Positions 35,061 through 46,844 of a DNA stretch of 50,838 nucleotides are shown here, one piece after another; position 1 is the first letter of the stretch; every line of letters starts with the position of its first letter. Location: NCBI RefSeq assembly GCF_000003605.2, contig NW_003109587.1:4149-54986 (forward strand), written 5' to 3'. This DNA is from Saccoglossus kowalevskii (Eukaryota; Hemichordata; Enteropneusta; Harrimaniidae). A model generated the notes under the pieces. The model was not told the origin of the DNA. It did no database searches and saw only the letters and a list, made by a program, of their open reading frames with translations. The position numbers and the translations under genes are program-made.

Positions 35061-36304
35061 TCATGAAGGCAGATAATCCCATTGTATAATATGCCCGAAG
35101 TGAATGATGCTGCAGCTCCAGATTAACAACAATATCGACGTAATGAATGTGTCAACAACATCAATGTTGAATAAATAATATGACCAAAATGGAGAGGGCC
35201 TACATTATTTCATCATTCATTCAACAGGCAGTGTCAAGACATTCCTTTTTGTGGTATATCATATGCATAATATGTTTCAGCACACAGATGTTAAATGTCC
35301 TATTAACTAGTTTCCCACAGTATCTACCTTTTTAGCAGACCTTATCGTCTGCCTTTTTGTCAAGCTGTTTGAAAAAACAACTGAACAGAATGATCTGAAA
35401 TTCTCAATACTGATAATGCAGACCTAATTTTTAGAATTGTTATTGGTCATTTGGTTCGGCTGCCTTATTGGACTGAAATAAAAGCAAAAGTGGACATTTG
35501 ACCCTTTTTTGAGTGTCCAGGCGATCGGATATAGTACAACTCATATGTTATCAGCCATAAGCAAACTTGTGGTGGTCACGTGATTCGTTCAGCCATGTTT
35601 TTATTCTGTAGAATGTTCTCAAAAATATTCTTAAGAACTACCAACCCATTATCTGAAATTTAGTTTTCATATGTGAAATACATTTAATTTAAACAATTTA
35701 ATGGTTGGTCACATGATTTGGCAGCCATTTTGACTTCTTTTGAACAGAAAGTTGTTTTTTGGCTGATGCCATTATTTTAAAATTCTTTGCGCTGTTATAT
35801 AGAATGAACAATACTTTTTGTATTTAGTTACATAGAAAGAATTATCACCAATCGAGCATCAAATTGTTTTATAGGTATAGCTTGGACATGCTATGAACAG
35901 CGATAAATTTCTGCTTTTCCAAAGCGGAAGTAGCTTTTCAATATTTTAACTATTTAACTAGTTTTGTTTACTTCAAAATAGCTGAAAACAGCACTCGTAG
36001 GCATTTTAACATTGCGTTGTTTTCAGGGCGAATGGTCCATTTGTACGATTCCTGTCCTGCTTTTTTTCATTGACACAGAATGAACAGACAATTTGACAGG
36101 AACACCCATAATATGTTGATTGAAAAGGGTCCAGTATCATCCGCAGATTTGATTGATTTAATTTCATCCCGACCAACCTAATTCTGATCAACTGCTAGTA
36201 TAAATAATTATAGCGAAATAGTGTGAAGAATAACCATTATTATATAATTGAAGAAACAATTCAATTAAAATGTAGTGAATTTTCAAATGCCTTTCAAAAA
36301 TCTA
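35061..36304. other. AT-rich intergenic DNA up to the gap
   Basis: No gene recognised. Two similar phrases, 'ggtggtcacgtgattcg' near 35571 and 'ggttggtcacatgatttgg' near 35703, both followed by 'cagccat', suggest a weak local duplication. Confidence 0.4.
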
Positions 36305-36657
36305 NNNNNNNNNNNNNNNNNNNNNNNNNNNNNNNNNNNNNNNNNNNNNNNNNNNNNNNNNNNNNNNNNNNNNNNNNNNNNNNNNNNNNNNNNNNNNNNN
36401 NNNNNNNNNNNNNNNNNNNNNNNNNNNNNNNNNNNNNNNNNNNNNNNNNNNNNNNNNNNNNNNNNNNNNNNNNNNNNNNNNNNNNNNNNNNNNNNNNNNN
36501 NNNNNNNNNNNNNNNNNNNNNNNNNNNNNNNNNNNNNNNNNNNNNNNNNNNNNNNNNNNNNNNNNNNNNNNNNNNNNNNNNNNNNNNNNNNNNNNNNNNN
36601 NNNNNNNNNNNNNNNNNNNNNNNNNNNNNNNNNNNNNNNNNNNNNNNNNNNNNNNNN
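36305..36657. other. Assembly gap (353 N)
   Basis: A run of N. The 185-, 149- and 122-codon frames that span it are artefacts of translating unknown bases. A SINE lies against its right edge, so the missing sequence is probably repetitive. Confidence 0.99.
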
Positions 36658-36970
36658 GTCATTTCCTGTTTGGGACTACATGACAGGGCCGTGTGGCCAT
36701 CTCCCTATCAAACGGCAATTTTAATGCGCTATCCTGGCGTCAACCAGGCTCGGTCGAACACAAGCACCTGCGGACCTTAACCAAGGTTGCCCAAAGTCGC
36801 ATTCGTTAGTGAATGAATCTCGGCCAGTGGAATTGGCCTTCTCATTGAGTCTGTGGCACACTCGCCCAAGGTAGGGGTCGACACTTTTGATGTTCAGCCT
36901 AAGGTAGGATTTGAACTTTGGTCTACCGATCATGAGTCTCATGCGACAACCACTATGCTACCAGTGACCG
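36658..36970 (-). mobile_element. tRNA-derived SINE (complement), 3' part in the gap
   Basis: Read on the minus strand from about 36970, the sequence has a pol III box A 'tagcatagtgg' (36950-36960), then 'tcgcatgagactcatgatc', and a box B-like 'gttcaaatcc' (about 36907-36916). This is a tRNA-like head; the 'gcatgagactc' word resembles tRNA-Lys. A tRNA-unrelated body continues to the gap edge. No intact cloverleaf is claimed. The 73-codon minus frame here is a repeat translation. Confidence 0.7.
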
Positions 36971-37733
36971 GTAACTCCACGTTTACTTTATTTTCAAATT
37001 CTGCTAATTGGACATTGGAATGACACGTTTTTAATTTCTGTTATTTAATCGATATAAACATCCTGAAAGAACCATTCTGCTGTCTGTAAATCGTTTTTTT
37101 TTCTTCAGAATACAAAGAATTCTTAGTTTATTAAAATGTTTGACCTAATAACAGTACACTGTATCTGATGAACTAAATACCTGTCATACTCCAGTTTTTA
37201 AAATTCATGAAGTTGGTGATGGGTTCCTACTGAACAATAACTCTGACACAGGAACAATACTTCTCTGGAAGCTTGACTGCTGTACCTTTGCTGTGTGTCG
37301 AGCTATACCAGAAAAGCTTTGTTCCTCAGACCAATGTTATGTTCATCTGGCCCAAAGCTGTATATTTCCTATTAATTCACGATATTAATATTAATTTGTA
37401 TTTAACGAAAATACAAAATAGGAATGTTTGACAATATAACTGCACTATCACAATTCATCGTATATTAAGTTGGTGGCATGATATCTTCTTGAATGCATTC
37501 TTGTATGCAAGTCATGTAACAGCACAAATAGAGGGGAAAACATTACATTGTGCTACCAGGTGGTTATCTTATATTCTCTTCTCTGTATATTTTAAAGGCA
37601 CATATTTGTTAGTTAATGGATTACACTGTATTTTTACTCTGATTATGATATATCGGTGATAAATAGGGTTATTTGTTAAACCTTAAATTGATTTGACGGT
37701 GCATCTTTAACTCCGGGATGATGTGTCACTGTT
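36971..37733. other. AT-rich intergenic DNA
   Basis: No gene, RNA or repeat recognised. Confidence 0.5.
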
Positions 37734-38340
37734 AGTTCCCGTTCGAAGTCCGAAAACGGGGACTATTAATTTGGGTTCGTTCCGTTCGTCCGTCTGTTCA
37801 CCCGCACGCACGTCCGGAGCTATATCTCGGACACCCATTGACGGATTTCATTCAAACTTTACATGTAGACAATACATAATATCTTACATATGCGCGTCAA
37901 GTTACTTTATGATCATAGCAAAAATGGTCGACTGGCGGCCATTTTGGATGTAAAATTTGCTATTTCTGATACCTAAACGTGTCCGCAGCTGTTTCTCAGA
38001 GATGACTGGGCCGATTTGGAGCAAATTTGGTATGATGATCATACATATTGGGTTGTAGGTGCAAGTAATTTTTTTTTTCGTGATTCGAACAAATATGGCC
38101 GAGTGGCGGCCATTTTGTTTTTCATGGTACTCATGCTACTTTATCTTGAATGCCATGAACGTTTCTGTTTAATTTTCTACAAAAATAGTATACCAAGAGA
38201 TACAACTATACCATCATTATTTTTGTGATTCGATTCAATATGGCTGACTGACGCCCAAATTTCATGTAAAAGTGCTAAATCCTAATTTTTACATGTCCGG
38301 AGCTGTTTCTAAGAGATGACTAGGCCGATTGACCACTGCG
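37734..38340 (-). mobile_element. Pearl-like element, copy 2 (opposite orientation)
   Basis: The element begins with the hairpin at 37734-37764, whose reverse complement matches the hairpin of copy 1. A 'cgtccgtc'/'cgcacgcacg' microsatellite follows (37786-37815). Three repeated units then carry 'ggtcgactggcggccatttt', 'ggccgagtggcggccatttt' and 'ggctgactgacgcc', with 'cagctgtttctcagagatgact' (trimmed) or variants between them. The order hairpin, microsatellite, core repeats mirrors copy 1. The short open frames inside are repeat translations. Confidence 0.55.
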
Positions 38341-41300
38341 ATCAAACAGCTAGTTTACCCATGTAATTACTACTAAAGCTCTGAATCGCGTTCTTCCGTA
38401 TTTTCATAGGAGAGAACCCCATTTTACTTGCGATTTTATTTTTGTTAATGATGCATCACAGTATAACCGAAAGGGTTTTTTGACATTCGGATTACTGGTG
38501 AATATTTCGTTATTCGAAAGAGACTTGCATTTTCTGTACCTTATAAATTTTGCATATTATTGACAATTTCTGTTACGTTCTATGTTTAGACGATTTTAAT
38601 AATATGTGTTTTTACAAATCTTTGAAATTTAAGTGTTATTTAAGTGTTATGTTTTATTTGAAACATGTTATTTGACTGAATTTGCAATCACAACCTATTC
38701 ATGCCATGTGAAGCATCATAGATCAGTATTTATCTATTTAAAACTGCTTGCAGCAACTTTTACTACCATTAGGCAATATTTGAAAGTGCATGTCGTAGAT
38801 ACAGCTATGTTCATTTTTCTTGACTTTACCGCTTTTTAGATCTAGTAATCTTGCCAAATCCTAGGAATCGAGACGACATGACATTAGTAGCTAAATATAC
38901 TGCTTCCCGAACACCATCTGGTCTTTACTGTATGATATACGGCGTCACACATGGAACTCATGCTAAGTTTTTACTACCTCTCTGGCTCAAGAAAAATGAT
39001 TGCCATAGTTCACATGAGTTGTTCGAAAATAAGGCTTTCTTTCGCAATGAAGCCGTTAATAATTGTAGTACCCACGAATGCAGCTTGCAATTTGTTTTTT
39101 TCGAAATCCCTCAGTACTGTTAACACATAGTCGCAAAGAACGACTTACCACTAGTTAGTATTCACACTGATTATTTTATATTGTCCATGACTGTGTCCTA
39201 CCAGAATTATGTGGATCAGGCCACTCACAACACCACTCTTAATGGCTTACCAAATGCATCCCCATCTGCATAATAATGTATTCCTTTCATCTTTATTAAT
39301 GACAGGTAATGTTTGGATCAGCCAGTTCTATATTCTTTGGAGTAATTGTGGAGACTTTTTTTAACTTGATTATTTGTTTCCTCTTACTCGAGTATTAAGT
39401 CCAAATAATGTTTATACTTTAACTTCTGTGGTATTGTATTGCCTCATGGCGACACTTACTCACATATATAATCAACATCTGGTCCACCATCGCTTCCTTT
39501 CTTGGGCCTATGCCAAAAAGCTCTATTCAAATAGTTGCTCAGCCATTTTACGTACTGCTTTTTGGTTTCACGTTCGGAGGGCTTGCCCGGATGGATGATC
39601 TATGAGAACTGAAAATAATCCCATACGTTCATGCACAAGCGGCAATTTATTTTGAACAATTTAAATAACACCATATGCAACAATCTAAATAATTACATTG
39701 CAAGGTACAACAGTTTAAAATGTGCAATATAAACACAGCAGGTTGGCAGCTTCTGTAATAATACAAGAGGTATTTATAAAATAATACATACGATTATGAG
39801 AGAGCTGCCTGTGAGCTTGGTTGTGTGTCAAAGGTAGACAAATTAAGTCCCGGGTGCCATTTCAGTAATCTCAATCGAAAAGAATCACTTTAATTAGATC
39901 CATCCCCAATGGTTATTGCTGATTGAAGTCAAACAAAAAAGACAATTCAAGTGGTGTGTACTGACTGATACATTTGTTGTCGATAACCAATAAACTATAT
40001 AATGGAGGTAAAAACACTGGTCGCCCTCGGAGGAATATCCGACACTGTAGAACTATATTTAACATTAAATGATAATATACGAACATTTTATGACCATCCT
40101 GCCTTGATGACCAAAACTAAAATCAGGATGAAATCCAGATTCCAATCTTTTCAAGGGGTACCAATACAAATAGTACATTGAATAGCATTGTTTTGAACTT
40201 TTAACCCAATTAGAATTTGCAGAAATTCGAAAATGGTTAATGACATATGCTGATGCGACAAGACTCAGATAAATTAGTTATTTCTTGACCAGTATAGATA
40301 ACTTTATAAATGTCCTTCTTGGTGGGCAGTGATTTATGTCTGATCTGGCCGTCTGCAGTTTTCTTTGAAAATCTTGTATTATCGTTTGTTTGTTCAAAGG
40401 CTTGGTGATGTAGCAAAATTATAACATGAACTCATAATAAAAAACAAGAAATATGAATGGTATGACTCTTGTGAATATGCATTTTTAACATTTAAACAAT
40501 AACCCTGGTCTGGGAGCTGTGGTGTCTCAATGTAACGAAGATGTAGAACAATTGCCTAGGATAGTCGAGTCTTTTCACCAACAGAACGTAACTATGTAGT
40601 TACACAGATTAGGTTATTAGTTATATTCCACTATTCGTTGGATGCGGGAAGCAAAGAAAGTGACATAATATAATTTAGTGGAAAGGCACTCAAAACGTGG
40701 TATTTTGTTTGTTTCATTTTTTGTGTGTAGTCTATTACCCCAACCAAAATGGTGTTGTCACAATATAGTAGCCAAGAAATCAATTTAAATGTTGCCCATG
40801 CTCATAATATATGTCATATATGTTGATATGCATATACCCAATACAGGGGAAACAGTGGTTGGTTGAAGGATAGCAAAAAAGAGGAAGAAGGCCAAGCTGT
40901 CAACGGGATGCTATGTAATTCGGGACCCCAGTGACAGCAACGCCCCCTTCAGATAATAACAACAATATCTGTGCCCACAAGGGAAAGTCGAAGGGAAAGT
41001 AGAATAAGAAAATGTTGCTTACTTAATAAAATTGTCCTACCAGCACAAAGCAAAGCAAAATAAACAACCCCAACTTAGATAAGTAGGGGAAGTGAAGGGC
41101 AACCCTCAGAGTAAAATTGATTAGAAACAGGTATAGTGAAAGATAAATGAGAAGGAAACTGCGGAATAGACTTAACGAAAGTCAATCCAAAATAGGAAGG
41201 AACAAAAGACACGGATCAAATAGGGCATATAAACGTTAATAGCAAGGGGACAGAACACCTGAAGTAATTAATCATAGCGATAATACTGATGAATTAACAT

Positions 41301-42929
41301 TATTAAGAGAAAATATGTTCATTAAACAAAATAAAAAAAAAATAAAACGGGCTACACTAGAAGGTCAGTGGGGATCACATGCAATATTTGTCATATTCCT
41401 TTCATTTCATGGGTCGAAACATCAGTGTAGAAAGACAGTTGCTACATTAGACTCAGCAGTGTTGTTGTTGGCAATGCAGTCAAAGTGAACTTTGTGATAA
41501 GAAGTTATGTGCCAACACAAGTGAAAGATGAGAAAATGTAAAATGGAAGGCATGTCAACGGTTCGAAATAATAAAAATAACAATTATCAGATAAGAACTT
41601 TTCATCTTACGATATGTCGGAAATTCAGTTTGCTAATTATCGATTGATGCTAGGAAGTTTCTGTATTATTCTGATATATTCATTTATGTTAACTAAGAAC
41701 TATACAAGTAGTTTCAACCAAAAACAGGCAGTCAACACGATGCTTTATATAAACATTGGGCTAATGAAGTCTTACCATATGCCCGACACCTCTGACTTTT
41801 GAGCCACTTCCTTTTGCTCATTCCACTTTCCATTGTGAATCAGTGGAAATGTCTTTTCAGCAAAGATTTATTCCAGCTAGAACACTATTGATGTGTGGGT
41901 ATGTTAAACAATGATTTAGTATAAATGTTAAAACGTGCATCATTTGAATAAGAATTAGCTAGTATTTGTATGTACATCATTGTTTTGGACGTTATTTTTT
42001 TCCCTTAATTTCATAAAATAGGGTAGTCAATTATGGCCAGTGTTATCCGATTCAATGATTTAAATGTTTTCATTCTTTTTTGAAGTTATCCAACTATTTA
42101 CGCTTCTTGTTGCAGCTCGTGCAATTTGTATCTATCAGTATATGTCACTTGGTCTTTCAGTTTATAAATACTAACCCAAGATTTGCGATTTGGGATTTTA
42201 CGACTTTACGACAGCAATTATATATAGGGATTCAATTTAATTAAAATTTAATTGAACTTGGTTAAATTAAAACAAATACAGTGTCGCGTTTTATTTAATT
42301 AATTTCAAGGAAGTGGAAATAAATTACAAAATTTTACTTGAATTATAATTTGCCGAACTTTGGGTCAGGGAAAGATATTATAGCATCGTACACATTAGCC
42401 TATATTACACCTTTCTATAATTGGGACTTAATATTAAAAAACCGCAATTGTAGTTTTATTATTAGCCTTTAACTTTGATGACCTAAAATGTTAAGTGAAA
42501 AACATTTTTTCTGAAATAAAAAGTGTGTATATGTATACTGCTCAATTGTGAAGAATATATAGAGTTGGTACTATAATGGCAGCTGGAATCACAATGCATT
42601 ATTGAAACATATCTACTTCATGAGAAAATATGTTCCTGACAGCTTTGAAAGAACTATGATTAAAATGCTTTTGAGATTTGGAAAACAAAGTTGACAGATA
42701 TCTGAATACAGTAAATAAAATCTTAAGTGAATAAGCGCCTTTCTGTACGAAAAAAACATACTGATTCGCTAAATCATGAAAACTGACAAATTGGCAATAC
42801 CGCCATAAACAGAAGAAAGTCTGAGGGAAAACAACTCAAGTAACTTGGTACTCACAAAAAATAGATTATACACAATAAGTTTTGTATTATATATTAATAG
42901 TACAACAGAAGGGGCGAGTTGAGCGTTGT
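38341..42929. other. AT-rich intergenic DNA, no convincing gene
   Basis: Open frames at 38633-38839, 38851-39123, 39374-39598 and 41614-41802 have no motif I recognise and no splice or homology support. A basic open stretch at 40878-40960 ('KKRKKAKLSTGCY') is too short to interpret. The remainder is AT-rich, unstructured sequence. Confidence 0.45.
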
Positions 42930-44192
42930 TCCTTATTATGAATTAATGTCTAATAAATATTTATACATAATTCTGCAACTGAGGCTCTAAAAATAAACAT
43001 TTCACCATATACAGGATTAAGTGCACATGTGCAAGTTTCAATATAATTAGTTAAAGGAATGTAATAAGTATTATCTATGTCAAACCCCATCTCTACAACT
43101 GGGAATGTTTATATAGTTATATGGCGTATATTGATATAGTATCATTATAAATGAAAAAATAGGTAAAATATTACCTTATCTTCTCATGGTAGTTTGACTA
43201 AGATATAATTGTGTAATGTTTCCTCACTCCTGTTAATTTTGTTCACAGAAAATACTGCCAAGTATGATTTCTTTTATTTAGGTCAACTGTCTGGTTCATT
43301 AGTTGAATACAATATTCGATTAATTCACATACAAGAAAAATTTGTGATTTTACTAAAATTAAAAAGCAACTTCAGACAATTAAAGATGTGGACACTCGCC
43401 AATATATATATTACAATTGAAATTGAACAAACAAAAGGGACACACCGCATTCGAAGAATTTTCTTGAACTTCTGTCTGACCTATCATTCATCATCATTTC
43501 CTATTTCCAAATCTTATTTCTCTGATTTCTTTTCATCAAAAACACCCTAGCAAAAAAAATAAAACAATAAACAAATGATAGCTATTACTTGATATGTTGA
43601 ATAACAAATTGACTCATACATACAAACATACAAAGTCCGTGAGACATCGTATAGAATCGTACAAATCTTGTTCAGATTTGACGATCCACATTATCCCTGA
43701 CCAATTTAAACAAATGTTTCCATATAATTAGGTTTGAATGCACGAACACAATAACGAATACAGTAAAATTACCAAATTTGTGTTTTTAAGGCTAAGGCAT
43801 GGTGTTCGGCACGCATCCAAAAAAGTTAGTATTATGTTGGAAAAATTTGTATTATTGTAAACTAAAGAAAATACTAGTACTCCCTAAGTTGGATTACTTC
43901 CTAATTTGTTATTGTGTTTTAACTTCAGTGACCCGACAACTGATCTCACCGGAGAGAGTGGTATGTCTAATAAAGTAGTTATAACAACAGATTTTCCCAT
44001 AATCATCACTTTTTGTGCCACTGAACATCGCAATGCATGTTGCTAAAATAAAACTGATCAATGGGAATGCAAACGCAGATATATAGACTTTAACTGTCTT
44101 TGTGTTTGGAAATATTCTTAATTTATATATTTTACTTAAAAGATAATGTACTATCATGGTGTTCTAAAGTGAGTGCTAGTAGCATTATGCAC

Positions 44193-45210
44193 CTGTGGGT
44201 TAGAATGACGTTGCATTCCCACTCGAGCCAAACAAACAGAAGCAGAAACTTAAACAGTCTATGTTTTGTCGTATTGCCTCAAACCTGTGAATAAAAGTGT
44301 GCATGGAATCATGGGAAGAATCAGTGTGAATTGCAGTGCGATAACTGTCATAAAGGTGATTGACAGGTCATACTTGTTTACCACTCTGGAAGGACAATTG
44401 GAATCTACCAGGTATGCTGTTATTTGAATAACAAAAGTTGTTTATGATCTACTGAGTTACCTACGTGAGACAACTGCTAGCAAAAACACATTCTGATTGG
44501 CTCATGTGGAAACCAAGGTGGTGTCCCTGAATCTGGGTCATTTAGGCCTATAAGTAGGCTACACTGAGGACAGATGGGGGTCCATCAATTCTATTGTGTA
44601 CCCTGTGTGTTGTCGCTACGATATTTTGAGACAAGTGATACAGGCTTCAATCATCGTTCTGTGAGACTTTGTGAACTGCTCTGCGATCTCCTGCTTCCAG
44701 CGGTGTCCTCCAGAATAACAGCATTCCTCTGCAACCAAGACTCCTGTATTTCTTCGTTGTTGTATTGCAGAAGCCATTGACTGTCATCCATTTCAACATC
44801 CTGGAACTCTGAGTTATCACTAATGCACACTTCCCTGGGCAATCCACTATTTTAGTGACTTTATTCATTGTATTTTCTGTGCTTTATTTTTGTAATTATT
44901 TTGAGATGTATTAAAGCTTTAACTTTAGCTTTAACTCGATATTTTGGTGTATGTGTATTTCATTTCCAGTATTATTGTCTTGTCTACCCCAATCTAGCAG
45001 TGAAATAGCCCCCTGTCTAGTGTGAGTTCTGTGGGTGGCCCTCTGAATTGCAATAGGCAGGCCTTACACTGTGACAGGAACATCTTACCTTCCAACAGCA
45101 CAAACGTCTCATAAAACCCTGGCTGGTCATTTTTTGGCTAAATAGAGTACTGTAATTATTCTTCGATGTTTAAAAACGAGCAATCGATATGGCCGCCCTG
45201 TGTGGAAATA
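44193..45210 (+). mobile_element. Dispersed element R1, copy d, with flanks absent from block B
   Basis: About 1.0 kb is present in C but missing at the matching site of B (15460). Its part from 44257 to 45073 matches copy a at 4010-4783 on the other strand. The minus strand reads 'EFQDVEMDDSQWLLQYNNEE' within a 63-codon frame (44651-44842), with peptides related to those of copies a and b. The outer ends ('ctgtgggttagaatgacg' on the left, 'ggccgccctgtgtggaaat' on the right) show no clear inverted repeat. It is probably a degraded non-autonomous DNA transposon, class unknown. Confidence 0.6.
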
Positions 45211-46844
45211 ACTTCTAATTACTATACATCTAAGCACTTGTTCGAACATTCAAATTCTTTTTATATAGGGTAAACATTCATCACGAACATTGGCGCAAGT
45301 TATTTATATCACATTCATACACGTTCCTTTGTTTATAGTAGACACAGGAGCATAATAATGCATAACAAAATTATTAACCCGTCATGCAGGCGTTCACACA
45401 GCACAAACGCGTTTCCTCAACATTTTGAACTACAGTCACTCATGAGTCAATAATAAAAGGTGGAAAATGTATAATGAGGATGGGGTCGCATAAACCTCAG
45501 CTACAAGTAGGTCAATACGATCATCATAGATTGCTGGACCCAATCTCAAAGGTCGACTCTTACATGTGGGCTGTCAAAACACAACACAACACAATATAAT
45601 TACCAAGATAACTTTCATGAAATATTCGGAATGCCTGGCTTTCGTTTGTTAAAATGAATACGACATGATCACCGGCAATATTCTATTGGCTAGACATAAG
45701 TTGCCCCAAAATAAAAAAGAAAAATAAACGTTGTCCAATAAATATGTAGATCACCTGGTACATGATTCATGCCACGCATAAACACATAACTAACTTGTTC
45801 TATAAACAAATCAGTATTATAATCGAATATTTAAATTAGCCACCATTGAAGCTAAGTCATTCACATTGATTTAGGAAAAGTATGTAATTGTTATCAAGTT
45901 TAAAATACATTGACAGGTATGATGTACAGTAGACGACATCCATTGTACATGGGGATTTTACTGCCATCACAAATATAACGTCGCATTAATATAAAAATAA
46001 CATTTGTTGATAAAAAGATGTGGACGTAATACGTTAGTTAATATCAACGTGTTTTATTCACATTTAAAACTTGCAATTATTTGAATCATTATGTTAGTTC
46101 TATTCAACTATCTACACATTTTTTTTGATAATTGACAACATGACACAGCAAAGGTCAATAACAAAACGGTAACTTGTTTTAAATTTTGAGATTTTGGCTA
46201 CTTACAGATTTTTTTTTAGGTGGAGGAAGAAGATAAAATGTGCTAAAAACGTCAAAAAACAGAAATAAATGTATTTAAACACTCTTATATTGAACCCAGG
46301 CATTGATTTGCGTAGATTTGTGGGGTTACCATGGAAATCATGAATAGAATAAATAAACAAATGAAAAATTAACACTCGTATTCTCTATGAAAAAATTAGT
46401 TCGTGAATAATGACATGTAAACATAGGTATCATACTCAAACACAACGCATGAACACCCATGTAATTTTCTTTTAGTAATATTTATGTGGCGATTTATATT
46501 TTGTTTGTTAAACAGCTGTCATTCTGTAGCAGCTTTTCTTACATAGGAATAAATGTATAGATGATAAATATCAGTCATTCATAACTATATATGAGTGAAT
46601 AAACAACTGTTGCATATCACGTGACTAAATTTAATTCAATTTATTTAAGTGTTTGACCTCAGAATTAACCGTTTGGAGAGAGATGTTTTTTTGATTATTA
46701 AGAACTGCATAACATCAGAAATTTGTTTATCCATCTAGTGCAAAGGAAGTCAAGACAATTTGGATAACTGGAACAGACGATTGAAGGATATCTGCAAAAC
46801 TGATTTAAAGATATCTATCAACGATTAATTGTGTTTAGTACGAG

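Noticed and set aside
36223-36780. Open frames of 185, 149 and 122 codons near 36.3 kb
   Set aside because: They are made almost wholly of unknown residues translated from the N gap.
38851-39123. 90-codon plus-strand frame with several Cys and His
   Set aside because: No zinc-finger spacing or known family, and no splice or duplicate support. It is compatible with chance in AT-rich DNA.
40878-40960. Basic segment KKRKKAKLSTGCY and following
   Set aside because: About 26 codons between stops, with no matching neighbour exon. Too short to call.
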